In this document: piece after piece, positions 22,722-34,465 of the stretch
Numbering within the stretch: position 1 is the stretch's first letter
Layout: each line of letters begins with the position of its first letter
Position numbers and translations under genes: made by a program
The notes under the pieces: model-generated
What the model was told of the DNA's origin: nothing
Seen by the model: the letters and a program-made list of their open reading frames with translations, nothing else
Databases searched by the model: none
Assembly (NCBI RefSeq): GCF_918797505.1
Contig: NC_092797.1
Location: 47,528,157 to 47,592,156, forward strand
DNA from: Bemisia tabaci
Lineage: Eukaryota; Arthropoda; Insecta; Hemiptera; Aleyrodidae
Length of the DNA: 64,000 nt
Direction: 5' to 3'

Positions 22722-23065
22722 GAATGGGCCAGTTGCGTTGGTAACAGAATCGTGTTTTGATGCTTGATTCCTGTAGATTAGGTAATAATGTTCAGATCTG
22801 TTCAAACAGCAACTTTCTACGTTTAATATTAACAAAGATATCGCCCTTTAAAAAGTCGGGTTTTTGACGTCATCCACCGCGGTAGTGCATACATGGTATG
22901 TACCGCCTCGGTTGATGACGTTATAAATAGAGTTTTTCAAGGCACGATATCTCGGTTAATATTCAACGTAAAAGTTGATGTTTGGACAGGTTTCATTATT
23001 TTAAGCTAATCTACAAGGTTTAAGCATCAAAATACGATTCTGTGACCAGCGCAACTGACCCATTC
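22722..23065. mobile_element. Family J palindromic element copy 1
   Basis: Arms GAATGGGCCAGTTGCG...AACAGAATCGTGTTTTGATGC and the complement at the right, meeting at a centre with GACGTCATCCACCGCGG and CCGCCTCGGTTGATGACG. It lies inside the tandem array and is preceded by a family-G-like CAGGGTGTCTAC end. Confidence 0.75.
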
Positions 23066-23114
23066 AAATGATGAATTCATCCATGATGTTCCAAAAATCT
23101 CAAGTCGAATGACG

Positions 23115-23290
23115 ATCCTAAGGTGCCTACTGGCATTGGATAACTAAAAAATGTACTTTTACAGTACTTCCTGAGAAAGTTCAGTACCTCCTCGAAAGGA
23201 AAATTCATTTCTTTTTCAGAGCCTCCATGAGGCAGAATATAAGAAAATCCGAAAATTTTAGATTAACGCGGGAATCGCGACAGAAATGAC
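23115..23290. mobile_element. Decayed family G fragment
   Basis: Contains ACTTTTACAGTACTTCCTG and TTCAGTACCTCCTCGAAAGG blocks of family G, without a recognisable right end. Confidence 0.5.
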
Positions 23291-24002
23291 GGTTTGCTAA
23301 GTTACTTCAACTAATAACATTAAATTAACCTCAACATGAGATTATGTTAGTTTGTTTTGGTATAAACCAAGATTTTGATATTATATCGATTGACGTAATC
23401 ACTGAATCAGTCCATTGTTTCGAGGAATTAAAACACAGTTCTGCCGTCAAAGATTATGAAATTGCAAGGAGCCGCAGAGCGCATTAAAGGCAAAACCCGT
23501 GAATTTTTCAAAAGTTTCGTAAGAAGAAAGTTGCGAGGGAAAAACGCGGCAACTTTGCCGCGTTTTTTTCAAATTCAAATTTTATGAGTTGGCAAAGGCT
23601 AGAGGGTCGCGCGTTTGCATAAGATCATCATATTTCATCGGACGTTTTATCGAGGGAATCTTAGTTCCCGGCTTCCGAGGAGAAAAAATACATCGATAAA
23701 CAGGTGCTTATCCATGACCACTCTTAACGTAGCGGAGGCGAGTAACAGGTTGATCAATGGTCTATGAACCATCCATTCAATCTTTCATCTGATCTAATCG
23801 GCGAGGAAATAGTTTTCCGGATGATCGCATCCCTGGTAGTAATAAAGTCATCTTGTTACTGATCATACACGCACATAAACATATCCAAGGAGGCTAAAAG
23901 CCACGAATATGGACATCAAGTGCACACTTTAGATTTCCGCGCATAAACGCAGAGGCTATCATCTTTTTACTGACAATTTCATTTCGCAGAGGCGCTGCTC
24001 GT
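23291..24002. other. Intronic DNA, nothing recognised
   Basis: Single-copy DNA. A short hairpin with a T-run at 23548-23573 (ACGCGGCAA...TTGCCGCGT) stands out but has no clear role here. Confidence 0.45.
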
Positions 24003-24167
24003 CAGTGGCGTGGCGTGAATAATCGATTATCGGTATCTCGCCATTTGAAACTATGGTAAAGAATCGATTACTAAGGTGTTCGCTGCGAACACCCTGATAA
24101 TCGATCTTTTTTCATAGGTTTAAATGGCATAACAATCGATATATCGCAATTCACGCCACGCCACTGA
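24003..24167. mobile_element. Family D hAT-like MITE copy 1
   Basis: Starts CAGTGGCGTGGCGTG and ends CACGCCACGCCACTG. CTGCTCGT lies on both sides (23995-24002 and 24168-24175), an 8-bp duplication if one extra base at the right is allowed. The centre carries the perfect palindrome GTGTTCGCTGCGAACAC-like block. Confidence 0.85.
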
Positions 24168-24175
24168 CTGCTCGT

Positions 24176-25073
24176 ATCGATTGGATTGCACTTTGCAAAA
24201 AAGAAACCAGGAGCATTCTACATTAATTTCGCTGAAATTCTGCAAATTTTTTCGGCTTGAAAACATAAATTGATCATCCAAACAAGTTTTATTTTTACTC
24301 TCGATGAACTATACATTCTAGACCGGAATTGCCTTTGTAAGAATGTTTTGCATGATTTAAGTGGATTCATTGCAAAGAACGAAAGTTGCAAATCCTAGCA
24401 ACATTGGAATGCGCTTGGTTCCTTTCCGCAAAATGAGATCCAATTTTGAGAAGATTCTAGGACTACTGCGGGAGGGAAAAGTGAATTAAACGAGCTGAAT
24501 TCAATAGAAATGCGCCAAGTCGCTCAGAGTTTTCTAAAAAGCGATATCCATGTTCAGTAAATAACAGGAAAAGCAAATGAAGATGTTAACAACCCAACAG
24601 AATAAACCAATGTCAACGTCGCCAAGTATGTGTAATTCATGGTATTTTTACGGACACCCTAAGTGCACACATTTAGTGCACCTCTCTGTACCAGGAATTT
24701 GACAGGGAAAATCTTAGGACAATCACAGGAAAGAGCGTGCATTTTTCCAGAGGTTAAATAGTTCTAACAATCCAACAACGTTAACATGAGTAGACACTGT
24801 TCGGTCATAAAGGCTCTCTAGTATGTACAATTACCGAGACAGAAAGATAGAGATTTTTCACCGTGGAGTGCAATAACGATGTTCATGGCCGGATATCGAA
24901 CTAATTAAAAACGCGCTAGATTTGTTTATGGTCATCATAAACCATTTATCATCGGATTATGTCGGTCGGGAATTTTGGGACTGGACGACGCCGTAGGAAT
25001 GCCAAATCGTGCATAATCGCGAATTCGCGATATCGCTCCGCGAAGTTTCCTACGAATTGTTGTGAGGGTTGAA
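24176..25073. other. Intronic DNA, nothing recognised
   Basis: AT-rich single-copy DNA. No exon, RNA gene or element end was seen. Confidence 0.45.
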
Positions 25074-25185
25074 ATGGACCGGTAGACAAGGCACAAATTT
25101 AAGCACTTGGCTACTTGTTTCATATCCAACCTTTACGTGAAACACGATTCGCGCAACGGAAATTACTGAAATCAACCTCTACCTG

Positions 25186-27186
25186 GGTGGATTTCTGTAG
25201 ATTTTCATTTTGCTGTCGCCGGATGATTTCGAGGCGGTAATCTACGGAATATGTCTAACTTATTTTTTTTTACACTTCGGTAGGTCTTGGCAATCTTAAA
25301 AAATTGTTAAATCTACTTTAAATGCCGAAGCATACTTTCGGGAATTTTTTTAATAGTGCAAATGTCAACTCCGGCTAATGTCGCCAGGCTAAATTCGAAC
25401 ACAAGAACTGTTCTGCTGACTTTTTGGCGGAGTCCTGCACAATTTTGATGCTTTATTTAAATTGTTGAATAGATGGGGTCTACTGAAAAATTGTTAGAAA
25501 ACTATTTAAAAGTCAGGGGAACGTGCACCATACATAGAAAGTTGTGTCGCTAGCTTTGGTGTCAACTCCGGCGGAGCTATTTTCGCACATTCCGGAGCAA
25601 ATAGCTGATAGTGCGCGCGCAGGGTAGCCATCGTGATGGTGTTTTTTCAAGAGTTGGAGGTCCCGGGCTATCGGAAACACTGCTTTGATAAACATAAGTA
25701 AACCTTTTCTGCATCAAATATTTGGATTTCTAAAAATGGTAATTTGAAACTGTCAACTCCATTTATGTTAAAATTTCATACTGGGGAAGTGGCGCCAGTG
25801 ATATAATTCAGTATATGATGTACCTGCACGATCGAACCTCAAAACAATCGGTTTTGTTTGTATTCTGCATCGTGGACACTTTCTTTCCCGCGAAAAACAC
25901 TCAAATGTCAACTCCGGCCGCGTCAACTCCGACCTTGTCAACTCCGGCCCAATGACGTTTAACGTTATTAAGCTGAACTTTATTCGACATTCGTGTAATA
26001 TTTTTGTTCAATTGTTTGTTCCAGTTCATTAGATTTCAGTCTTTAGTTAAATATTCGTTATTTTTTCAAAAAACTTTGTCTTATAATTTCACCTATGTCA
26101 ACTCCGGCCCAATGACGTTTAACATTGTAAAACATAGCTCTTATTTGACATTCGTGTAATATTTTTGTTCAATTGTTTGTCCCAGTTCATTAGAGTTCAG
26201 TCTTTAGTAAAATATTTGTTATTTTTTCAAATAACTTTCTTTTGTAATTTCATTTCTGTCAACTCCGACCTTATCGATTCCGGCCCAATGGCGTTTAACG
26301 TTGTAAAACTGAGCTTTATTTGACATTCGTGTAATATTTTTGCTCTATGTTTGTTCAAGTTCATTAGATTTCGTCTTATGATAAAAATTTCGTATTTTTT
26401 CAAATAACTTTGTTTTGTAATTTCGTCTTGTCAATCGACCTTGTCGACTCGGCACAATGACGTTTAACGTTGTAAAAACTGAGTCTTTATTTGAATTCGT
26501 GTAATATTTTTGTTCAAATTGTTTGGTCCAGTTCATTAGATTTTAGACTTTAGTTAAATAATCGTTATTTTTTCAAATAACTTCGGTTTTTGTATTTCAT
26601 CTATGTCAACTCCGTTCTACCTGTTCCAAACTCACGGCCTTCGGTGAAAAAACGGCTGTAAAGTACTATTTTTCTTTAGAAGCAAATCGGTTTTATGAGA
26701 GATTAGTTTAATTAAGGGGTATCATTGAGAGTTTTAATGCCATTTTCAGTATCTTCGATGGTTTTTTTTCTTAGGGGATTAAAATCAAAGTGTGTTTTCC
26801 TTATTCAGAACTATTAAGCCTTTTCCGTACTGAAATTCCAAAAATGGACAATTTGTAAGTCATTGTAAAGTATTATCCTACATTTTTTTATTTCACTTGA
26901 CTTCTCTTACTTGAAAATAGCAATAAAAAACCTTAAGTTGAAGGACAAGAAGCCTTGCAAGTAATAATACAGGATGTGAAATGAGTCTGGCTGGAGTTGA
27001 CAAAGTAGACTTTTTTCGTTTACTTACAAGCAAAAAAAAAAAATTGGCCCTACAGAAGTTGACCCCTCCTCTTAAATATGATTCTACATAGTATATACTT
27101 CTAATAAATGCTTTGTGGATTACCTACTGTAAATTTTTTTGAAGGGAAAAAAAAATTCCCAAAATGAAAATCTACAGAATCCACCC
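25186..27186. mobile_element. 2,001-bp element with short inverted ends and internal tandem repeats
   Basis: Ends are GGTGGATTTCTGTAGATTTT and AAAATCTACAGAATCCACC (one base indel), extending to about 25 bp. The 5-bp target ACCTG is duplicated at 25181-25185 and 27187-27191. No transposase frame was found, so it is non-autonomous. The middle is a tandem array. Confidence 0.9.
25905..26625. repeat. ~165-170-bp tandem array with GTCAACTCCGG motif
   Basis: Four to five units. Each carries TGTCAACTCCGGCCCAATG or a variant, then ACGTTTAACGTT, TTCGTGTAATATTTTTG, CAGTTCATTAGATTTC and GTTATTTTTTCAAATAAC. Further single GTCAACTCC motifs lie at about 25365, 25560 and 25750 in the same element, and an inverted one near 26990. 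Confidence 0.9.
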
Positions 27187-27627
27187 ACCTGAGATGTTAA
27201 CGTTTTAAATTTACATTGGTTACAGTTTTGAATTCCCCGCTCAAAAGAAAAAGACAATAGCCTTCTTGAAACACATTGCTCACTGCAAGAGTTTTGGTAA
27301 GCTTCTTAATCGAGCAATGTTGCCTCCCCATCTTGTGTTGTTCAACGTTTAAGCGACATGCAACAACTGAGCCGAAGCGCCGAAATTGAGGTTGATATAT
27401 TTTCATACCGCAGAGGCTGCTATGGTAACGTATAGTGCGCGATTTGACTCACGCAGACTGTAGTTTTTTCATGAACGAGAGGTTTAAATTTACGCATCAA
27501 GGAACATTCAATATCCTGGTGAGGAGTTAGTTTCAGTAAATTTCGTTGCGCGAATGGTGTTTTGCATGATTTTTTGGTTCAGAAACATACATCAGAATGC
27601 GTGAATTTGAACTTTGTTTACTGGTCT

Positions 27628-29420
27628 TAAACCCTGATACTTGACCGGCCACCGGATGGAGTAACATTTTCCTTCATTTGATCGGTTATGCAATTTGATC
27701 TCCGGGGAGTTAAACAGTTGCAAGAAATCAAGGCAATCTTGCTTCAATACACGTTACGGTACAAACTAGACTCATACATAGCCAAAGACCCGATGGCGAG
27801 AATTTTTCCTTCAATTGATCGGATATGCAATTTGATCTCCGCGGTGTTGAAATAGTTGATCGAGGTCAAATTGGACGTATTTCTGCCAAACGGAACTACG
27901 TGCGTTTAGACATGAGCCCTGAGAACCATAAGAATATATGCATAACAGGGCTCACGTCGTGACGCACATAGATTCCGTTTGGCAGGAATACGTCCCATTG
28001 ATCTTTCACCAATGGTTCCTTCGTTTCATTTCTTTTCCACGAACTGCAGCCAATCTCCATTTTGGGCTTGGTTCTTTATGCATCATTTTAGTTCTAGCAT
28101 CTTTTTGCTCATCGAAATCAAAATGCTTCAATCCGTACCTTGTCTGCTGGTTCAGTTTTGTGTTGGAGGAGCATTGCCTGACGCTCGAAATGATTATAAT
28201 GGATAAGCAGATGGTGTTAAAATAAAATCCGTGTGTTATTTGACGGTCATTCCTTGTCATTTTTGCGTTAGAAAGGATAAGCGCTTTGAAACGTTACAAC
28301 GAGTCTTTAGAGAAGGTCTAAAGTAGAAACATACCGCGCATGTTTCTCTTCAAAGTCTTACGTAGAAATTAATCGATTCACACACGACGGAAAGATCGAA
28401 AATCAATTCCTGGACGGGATCTTCAAACGTTTTCGACACGCATCAAATGGAAATTAAGTTATGCGAGTGACGTTATTTGTATTTTTTCCATTTTACCGAT
28501 GTTACTTACAATTTAGAAGTTGATTGCAAGTCTCTCTGTTTTGTGATTCGTTTTTTTGAGGAGAATCAATGTTGAGAAGAACACGTTTTACGTAGTGCTT
28601 GGATTTATACCATTTTTGAGGCCTATTAAGGCGTAAGGTAGCTATTTGCTCACTCGTTCGTATGCAAAACGAGATTTCGGTTACAGGAATTACACTATAA
28701 TTCATTAATCTAGCAGTTAAACCTGCGCGCCACAAAAAACGAGAGTAAAAGAAATTTTTCTCGTGATGTAAACACTTTCGAACGACAATGTCGGGAAGAG
28801 CAGTCTTTAAGGGCTTGAAACTTTGTAGCCCGTTAAAGATGTGCCTCCTTTGGGAAAAACCGAACGGTGAAAAAATCTCCGTTTTACGACTGCAAGTTTC
28901 ACGGCTTTCCCCGACTTCTCCTGATATTCTTTATTCAAGAACCTTTTCCGGGTTTCTTTATCAGCTTCTGCCGATAAAATCCTTTAACTGACTGTTAACT
29001 CGGTTTATTACCGTGGTTCCACACTAAAAATTCCGCATCTGAAGCACCAATGAAGGCCTCCGCAATCCCTAAAACGATCACCATAAAAAGACTACTTTTT
29101 AGTATCGTTTATAACAAGTGAGTAAAACAAATAAAAACTAAGAGCTTAAAAATGTATGATTTGTTTAGTAACTTGAAATTGTTGAGTGGCACTGTTGCGC
29201 CAAGAAGGATATTTTCCTTCAACTCTCTTTCCTAATCTTCCTTTCAAAGCAGTAACACCACGGCTTCATTCTTGGCTTTCCGCTTCTTTTTTTGACAAAT
29301 AAGTGCTCAAATGCATGGAAACTGGCGTTGGTTCATTTTTCATTTGTTTTTAAAAATTACTCTATTGCGACATTGACATTCGTCCAGAGAAATGGAAGCA
29401 AGAAAGTAATAAGGTTTTCT
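27628..29420. other. Mostly single-copy DNA with one hairpin
   Basis: A local inverted repeat at 27871-27997 (GACGTATTTCTGCCAAACGG against CCGTTTGGCAGGAATACGTC) is the only structured part seen. The remaining ~1.6 kb shows no credible exon or element end. Confidence 0.5.
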
Positions 29421-29665
29421 GCCGTGCTAAGGAGGAACGTCGTATGAGCCCTCAGACGTTGCCATATGTCCTTCAATAAAAAAAATTTTACCGTGAAAAT
29501 TTTCAACATTCAACTTTTTCAGGCAATTTCGTCCGCAATTCAATCTTAAATATCTGAAAAATTTCTAGGAAACAATAAGCTGGACTTTCCTACAAAATAC
29601 ACATTTTTCCGCAGAAATTTGGCAACTCGTGAATGTTTTTACGGCGTTTTTCCTTAGCGCGGCAG
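29421..29665. mobile_element. Family L MITE copy 3
   Basis: Starts GCCGTGCTAAGGAGGAACG and ends CCTTAGCGCGGC; blocks GTTGCCATATG and TTTGGCAAC pair inside. Confidence 0.8.
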
Positions 29666-29783
29666 TATCCTCGTGATACGGATCGTTTTGTTCGAGGAAA
29701 AATAGACTACTCGGAATGAAGATGAAGCGTTCCTGCTTTAGACCGCAGTAATATTCTGTAAGAATTCAAGACAGATGTGTTGC

Positions 29784-29950
29784 CAGTGGTGGGGCGTGCT
29801 GTGCGATATATCAATTGATTTGCCATTTAAACCTATGAAAAAGGATCGATAAACAGGGTGTTTGCAACGAACATTTTAGAAATCGATACTTTACCATTGC
29901 TTCAAATGGGGAGATATCGATAGGATGGCAAAGTATACGCCACGCCACTG
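29784..29950. mobile_element. Family D hAT-like MITE copy 2
   Basis: Ends CAGTGGTGGGGCGTG and CGCCACGCCACTG; flanks TGTGTTGC and TGTGTTCG form an imperfect 8-bp duplication. Confidence 0.85.
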
Positions 29951-30222
29951 GTGTGTTCGTTGCCTCGCTTCATCATATCCTCGGAGCGTAAGATGTGCAA
30001 TCGAAACTTATGGACCTCTCCTTCGAGCACGGATATTAATAAGCGTATTTTCGTTGCAAATCGGATTGACTTTTGACAAGCCGATTAACGGTCCCGTATT
30101 TTATTTCAAGCCGATTCGATCGTTTCGGCGGGTTCTGGCACTTCAGACGATGGCGAAGATTCGCGGCGAATGCCGTCGTTTCCCCGTGCAATCTGCTGGA
30201 GAGGACGATACTACATTAGTTA

Positions 30223-30322
30223 CAGTGGCGAGGGGTGAATGATCGATTATCGATATTTCCCCATTTGAAGCTATATTAAATGGCAGATCAATCGATATAT
30301 CGCAAAGCAAGCCACGTCACTG
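30223..30322. mobile_element. Family D MITE copy 3, internally deleted
   Basis: 100-bp derivative with both ends (CAGTGGCGAGGGGTG and CACGTCACTG) but without the central GTGTTCG palindrome. Confidence 0.75.
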
Positions 30323-30718
30323 ATGACTCCCAGCTGACCACTTCAGTCAGCTTTATTATTTTCGGCTGCGGATCTACGATTTTATTTAATCAAAACACGA
30401 TTCTGTGACTAGCGCAATTGACCTATTCAAGGATATATGAACTGCATTTTGCGACAAGGAGCTAAAATTTCTGGCTCGTAAGTTGATAAAAACACTAATC
30501 TGCATAGGGACACTATTGCCCCACGTGTTGTTTCTAAAATGAGCCGGAAATTGTGATTCCTAATGGGCAGTCCCTAAATTACGTGATGAACTTTTCCCGC
30601 ATTTTTGACGCCACCCCCTCCCCCTGTGACGCTTTTGTGACGAGGTCCCTATACTTCAACACGTAAAAACAAAATGGCGTAACAACGCACTTTTTGACCC
30701 CCTCTCCCCTAGAGCGTT
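30323..30718. repeat. Fragments of families J and K
   Basis: AAAACACGATTCTGTGACTA at about 30393 is the end of family J. ACTGCATTTTGCGACAAGG and TTGTTTCTAAAATGAGCC belong to family K. Both are partial. Confidence 0.5.
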
Positions 30719-30952
30719 CGCTGGAAAAAAAAAAACACATTGGATCTAGAGTCCAGACTCTTGAAAACATTGACAAGAAAAAATACTCTTGATTCAATCG
30801 GATTTTTGCTTGAATAAAAACGAAAATCCGCATAAACTAAGAGGCTTGGTTCAAGATTTAAGCTAGATTCTGATTGAATCAAGAGTACTTTTTCTAGTCG
30901 ATGTTTTTAAGAGTTTGGACTCTAGATCCAATGTGTTTTTTTTTTTCCAGTG
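30719..30952. mobile_element. Family E MITE copy 4
   Basis: Starts CGCTGGAAAAAAAAAAACAC and ends TTTTTTCCAGTG; inner inverted blocks match copy 1 (TAGATTCTGATTGAATCAAG). Confidence 0.85.
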
Positions 30953-31519
30953 TTACGGAGTTTAAGGACGGCCCTTGAAGGCAAAATGTGGTCCGCGGAG
31001 GTTTCGCAGCATCACAAGCCCGCATGTCACAGAAACGAAAAAACCGGGCGATTTTTCCGCCAAACGTGGCCACAACGACGGCAAGACAAGCCCGTGTAAT
31101 TTATGTTGTTTTAGTGCGTCAGGAAGCATTTGCGTTTCGGGAGCGGAACAAAGGGGGGGGGGGGGGAGGGGGAGCCATTACGGAAGGGTATCGCTGTGAC
31201 GCAGACGATTCACTCTCGCATCGCATGATTCGCATGCACATAAAAATCCTCGAGGGGGGGGGGGGGGAGGGGGGTGCAGCACCCGAGAGCGGGCAAAGGA
31301 CATCGCGACGGCGACACTGAAATTCGAGTGCTCGCTACCGACGCTGGCAGTCGACAGAAAGACGTAAGTGCTCTTCGAAATCGGTTGCGTCAGCGCGACG
31401 ACTCCACGTTTTTCACGGCTCACGTTAAAAAGGAGTTACGTCTTTCTGTCCGAGGCGAGACGACTAGTTCTGTTTGTTCCCTCGTTTGTAAAGGTGGACG
31501 ACTTCGCTGAAGCTATACT
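30953..31519. other. CpG-rich single-copy segment with two poly(G) tracts
   Basis: GC-rich island with G-runs at about 31151-31170 and 31253-31275 on the plus strand. No protein was recognised. A regulatory role or G-quadruplex formation is possible but unproven. Confidence 0.45.
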
Positions 31520-31770
31520 GCGGTGCTAAGTAAAAACGCCGTATGAGCATTAGAATGTTGCCAAATTTCTTTTTAGAAAATAGCCATTTTTGCAGACAGT
31601 TATGACTATTTTTCCTGGAATTTCCCAGGCTTTTCAGATCAAATTACGGACGAAATCCTCTGAAAAATCGGAGGCGAAATGTTCACAAATTTCCCTTCAA
31701 ATTCGTGATTCGTCGAAGGAAATTTGGCAACGTCTGTTGGCTCATACGGCGTTCTTATTTAGAGGGAAGT
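31520..31770. mobile_element. Family L MITE copy 4
   Basis: Left end CGGTGCTAAGTAAAAACGCC and right end with GGCTCATACGGCGTTC; AATGTTGCCAAATTTC and GAAATTTGGCAACG pair inside. Confidence 0.75.
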
Positions 31771-31975
31771 ATAGCGTGCTAGAAAGGAACGCCCCGGTAA
31801 AAACGATCAAGGGATAAGAGGAGACGCGGAAGTAGGGACGAAGTATTTTGGCTCTTGATATCGAATTTTATTTCATTGTCGGACACAGATTTCGTCTTCA
31901 AATGTAGCATTACCGATTTGCGATTTGTAGTAACGCAGTTGCAATGATCATATGGAATCGTATCTGTATTCGACT

Positions 31976-32065
31976 CAGTCGCGTGGCGTGTATGATCGAT
32001 TGTGGATACTTCCCCATTTGAAGCTATGATACAGAATCGATTAATAAAGTTCGAGACACATGTTG
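31976..32065. mobile_element. Family D MITE copy 4, left half only
   Basis: Begins CAGTCGCGTGGCGTG and keeps the CCCCATTTGAAGCTATG and AATCGATTAA blocks, then stops matching. Confidence 0.65.
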
Positions 32066-32480
32066 CGAAGTTTCCTATTAGACAAATGCTACATGAGGAG
32101 ATATTGGGCAATGTGTAATGCAGTTGGATGGATTCTGGTTCAAAGACATCAACATTATAATCCTTGCAGCATGCAGCTCAAGTCTTAGAATCAACAGACT
32201 CTGTTGTTGAGCACTGAAACCTGAGATCATGGTGACTTCGACCCTAATCTCGAGTAATGTTAGTTCCGTAACAATTCTCTGTTTTGACGACACCCTCTCT
32301 CCTCCCCAAATTAACGGCAGGATTCGTATGTTCTTTGGAAGCTTTTTCCAAAGGCCATTTTTGCTTCGTCGTGGGCACATTTACTTATTTCCAGCTACTT
32401 TTGGCTACTTCATGATTTTTTCGCCTATTTCCGGCTTCATTCGCGAGGCGGCACCTCACTATTAGCAACTGGATTACATT
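32066..32480. other. Nothing recognised
   Basis: Single-copy DNA. Short open frames are present on both strands but without family features. Confidence 0.4.
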
Positions 32481-32750
32481 TGGATTGCATTTTGCAATAA
32501 GGAACCACTATCTCTGGCTCTCCCATGAAAGCACATATCTGCATTGGGAAACCAATGGCATTTGTGTTGTTTCTGAAATGGGCCAGAGATAGTGATTCCT
32601 TATTGCAAAATGTAATCCATTTTGCGATAAGGAAGCACTTTCACTGACCCTTTTTAGAAACAACATACACGACATTGATTCCCCTTTGCAGATATGAGCT
32701 TTTACGGGAGAGCCAAAGACAGTAGTTTCTTGTTGTAAAGGTAATCCAAC
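32481..32750. mobile_element. Family K palindromic element, double copy
   Basis: First palindrome 32481-32619 (TTGCATTTTGCAATAAGG... and CCTTATTGCAAAATGTAATC). A second, half-diverged copy follows at 32619-32750. Inner blocks ACTATCTCTGGC and GGCCAGAGATAGTG pair. Confidence 0.7.
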
Positions 32751-32904
32751 TCATCTTTGAACTGTTTCTAGACGTCACCGGCTAAATCTAGCGTTTTCCG
32801 ATTGTAGCATATTTTCTCAGTGACATTCGATTTTTGCCCAGCTGAGGAGAAACGTAGGCGGACCAATTTCTCGTAATAGATAGTTTGATAAGGCCAGCGC
32901 AGCG

Positions 32905-34465
32905 TGGCCGTTGAGGCTACTTCGCATTTTTAATCTTCCATAGCAATGGTAAGGCGCAACCATACAACTATTCGTACTCTTCGGAATGCGTGAGGTATCA
33001 CGCTACAAATAAAGGCGATTTCAAAACCGCCGAGTTTCGATACCGAGATTATCGTTTCGCATAACATTCGGTGCGCAAGATCAAGACTGGTCTTACGGAG
33101 TAATGAAATAGTTTCGCGCATATCTCCTTGAGTAAAGTTTTTATTTAAAGCATTTGTTTACTTGAGAGGAAGCGTGTAATTTGCGCGAAACGTCCTAAAT
33201 GTTTTTTTCATTCTATTCTACCTTTCAATCACATTTATACTGTACTTATTTGTATTTTTGTATTTTATTGCTATTAGTACAATTTAAATGTATGTTAATA
33301 CAATTTTAGCTTAAGCAAACTTTCACAACTGCAAACATGTGAAAGTAAAACTGCCGAGGACAGCATGCGTAGAGGCTTCTTTAATTTTAATCTTCCGTCC
33401 CATCGGTAAGGCGCAATGATCAACTATTCGTACTCTCCGGAAAGCGTGAAGTATCACGCCACAATTGAAGGCGTTTTCAAAACCGTCAAGTTTCCGTACC
33501 AGGATTGTCTTTTCATATTAAGTTCCGAGTAAAAGATCAATGAAATGACTTACGGGCTAGTGCAATAGTTCTGAGCACATCTCCTTGTGTAGATGTTTTA
33601 TTTATTGCTTTTGTTCGAGTTTATTGTGTGCTATTAGCGAAACGTCCTGGCTGTGTTTTCGTTTCAAGTATTTACGTTTTTTAAACAAATTTTGTACTGT
33701 ACTTTCTTGTACGGCGCAATGATACAACTATTCGTACTCTCCGGAAAGCGTGAAGTATCACGCCACAATTGAAGGCGTTTTCAAAACCGCCGAGTTTCCA
33801 TTCAGAAATTGTCGTTTCGTATTAAGTTTCGAGTAAAATATCAATGAAATGACTCACGGGCTAGTGCAATGGCTCTGAGCACATCTCCTTGTGTAGATGT
33901 TTTATTTATTGCTTTTGTTTGAGTTAATTGTGTGCTTTTAGCGAAACGTCGTGGCTGTGTTTTCGTTTCAAATATTTACGCTTTTTAAACACATTGAAAC
34001 CAATTTTCAGACACCAAACGTCCGGAGTCTCGCCAGCATGGATAGTAGCTCTAGCCACAGTACATACAATCTCTCATTCAGAGACGAAAGTAACACTGAC
34101 CAGCAAACAGACCTAACTACTGACCAAGGATTAGATCAAGTAACTGACTCAGAAACTAACCAGAACACTAACAAAGATCTAAACTCAGGGACGGATACAT
34201 TTTTATACATTTTAATGAAAAAATTAAAAGAAGGCAATGTCCACTCAACTGTTGCGTTGGCTCGTAAGATCTATCATTCCATTGATCTTGCGCTCCCTAT
34301 GTTGTACGAAACGACAATCCCTGTATCGAAACTTGGCAGTTTTGAAAACGCCTGCAAATGTGGCGTGATACCTCACGCATTCCGCAGAGTACGAATAGTT
34401 GTATCGTTGCGCCTTAGCAATGCGATTGGTAGATTAAAATTGAAGTAGCCTTCACGGTTTCCCTT
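32905..34465. mobile_element. Family C composite: three direct repeats and one inverted copy
   Basis: The block ACAACTATTCGTACTCTCCG...GCGTGAAGTATCACGCC recurs at about 32965, 33428 and 33725 in one direction and at about 34350-34420 in the other. Outer ends are inverted too (GGCTACTTCGCATTTTTAATC against AAAATTGAAGTAGCC). The last two direct copies form a tandem of about 310 bp. The composite could be a foldback or long-TIR element. Confidence 0.75.
34038..34448 (+). CDS. Hypothetical ORF inside family C (T/D/Q/N-rich)
   Basis: An ATG at 34038 opens a 136-codon frame; the longer 165-codon frame starts at 33951. The first third is very rich in Thr, Asp, Gln and Asn (SNTDQQTDLTTDQ); the middle has a helical segment LYILMKKLKEG; the last ~65 residues are read from the inverted copy of the family C repeat. 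No known domain was recognised. It may be an element-encoded protein or a chance frame. A TTTTCAG at 34004-34010 just upstream could serve as a splice acceptor. Confidence 0.35.
   Translation: MDSSSSHSTYNLSFRDESNTDQQTDLTTDQGLDQVTDSETNQNTNKDLNSGTDTFLYILMKKLKEGNVHSTVALARKIYHSIDLALPMLYETTIPVSKLGSFENACKCGVIPHAFRRVRIVVSLRLSNAIGRLKLK

Larger units (their letters stand above)
25074..27627. mobile_element. Family H element copy 3, split by a 2,001-bp insertion
   Basis: The left part 25074-25185 and right part 27187-27627 join to a family H copy of about 553 bp, close to the intact copies. The inserted element at 25186-27186 therefore came later. Confidence 0.85.

Noticed and set aside
23548..23573. 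Hairpin followed by a T-run, like a bacterial terminator
   Set aside because: The window is eukaryotic; no gene ends here and the hairpin is isolated.
28120..28160. Further family H terminus (TACCTTGTCTGCTGGTTCA)
   Set aside because: Only about 15 bases match and neither the other end nor internal blocks are present.
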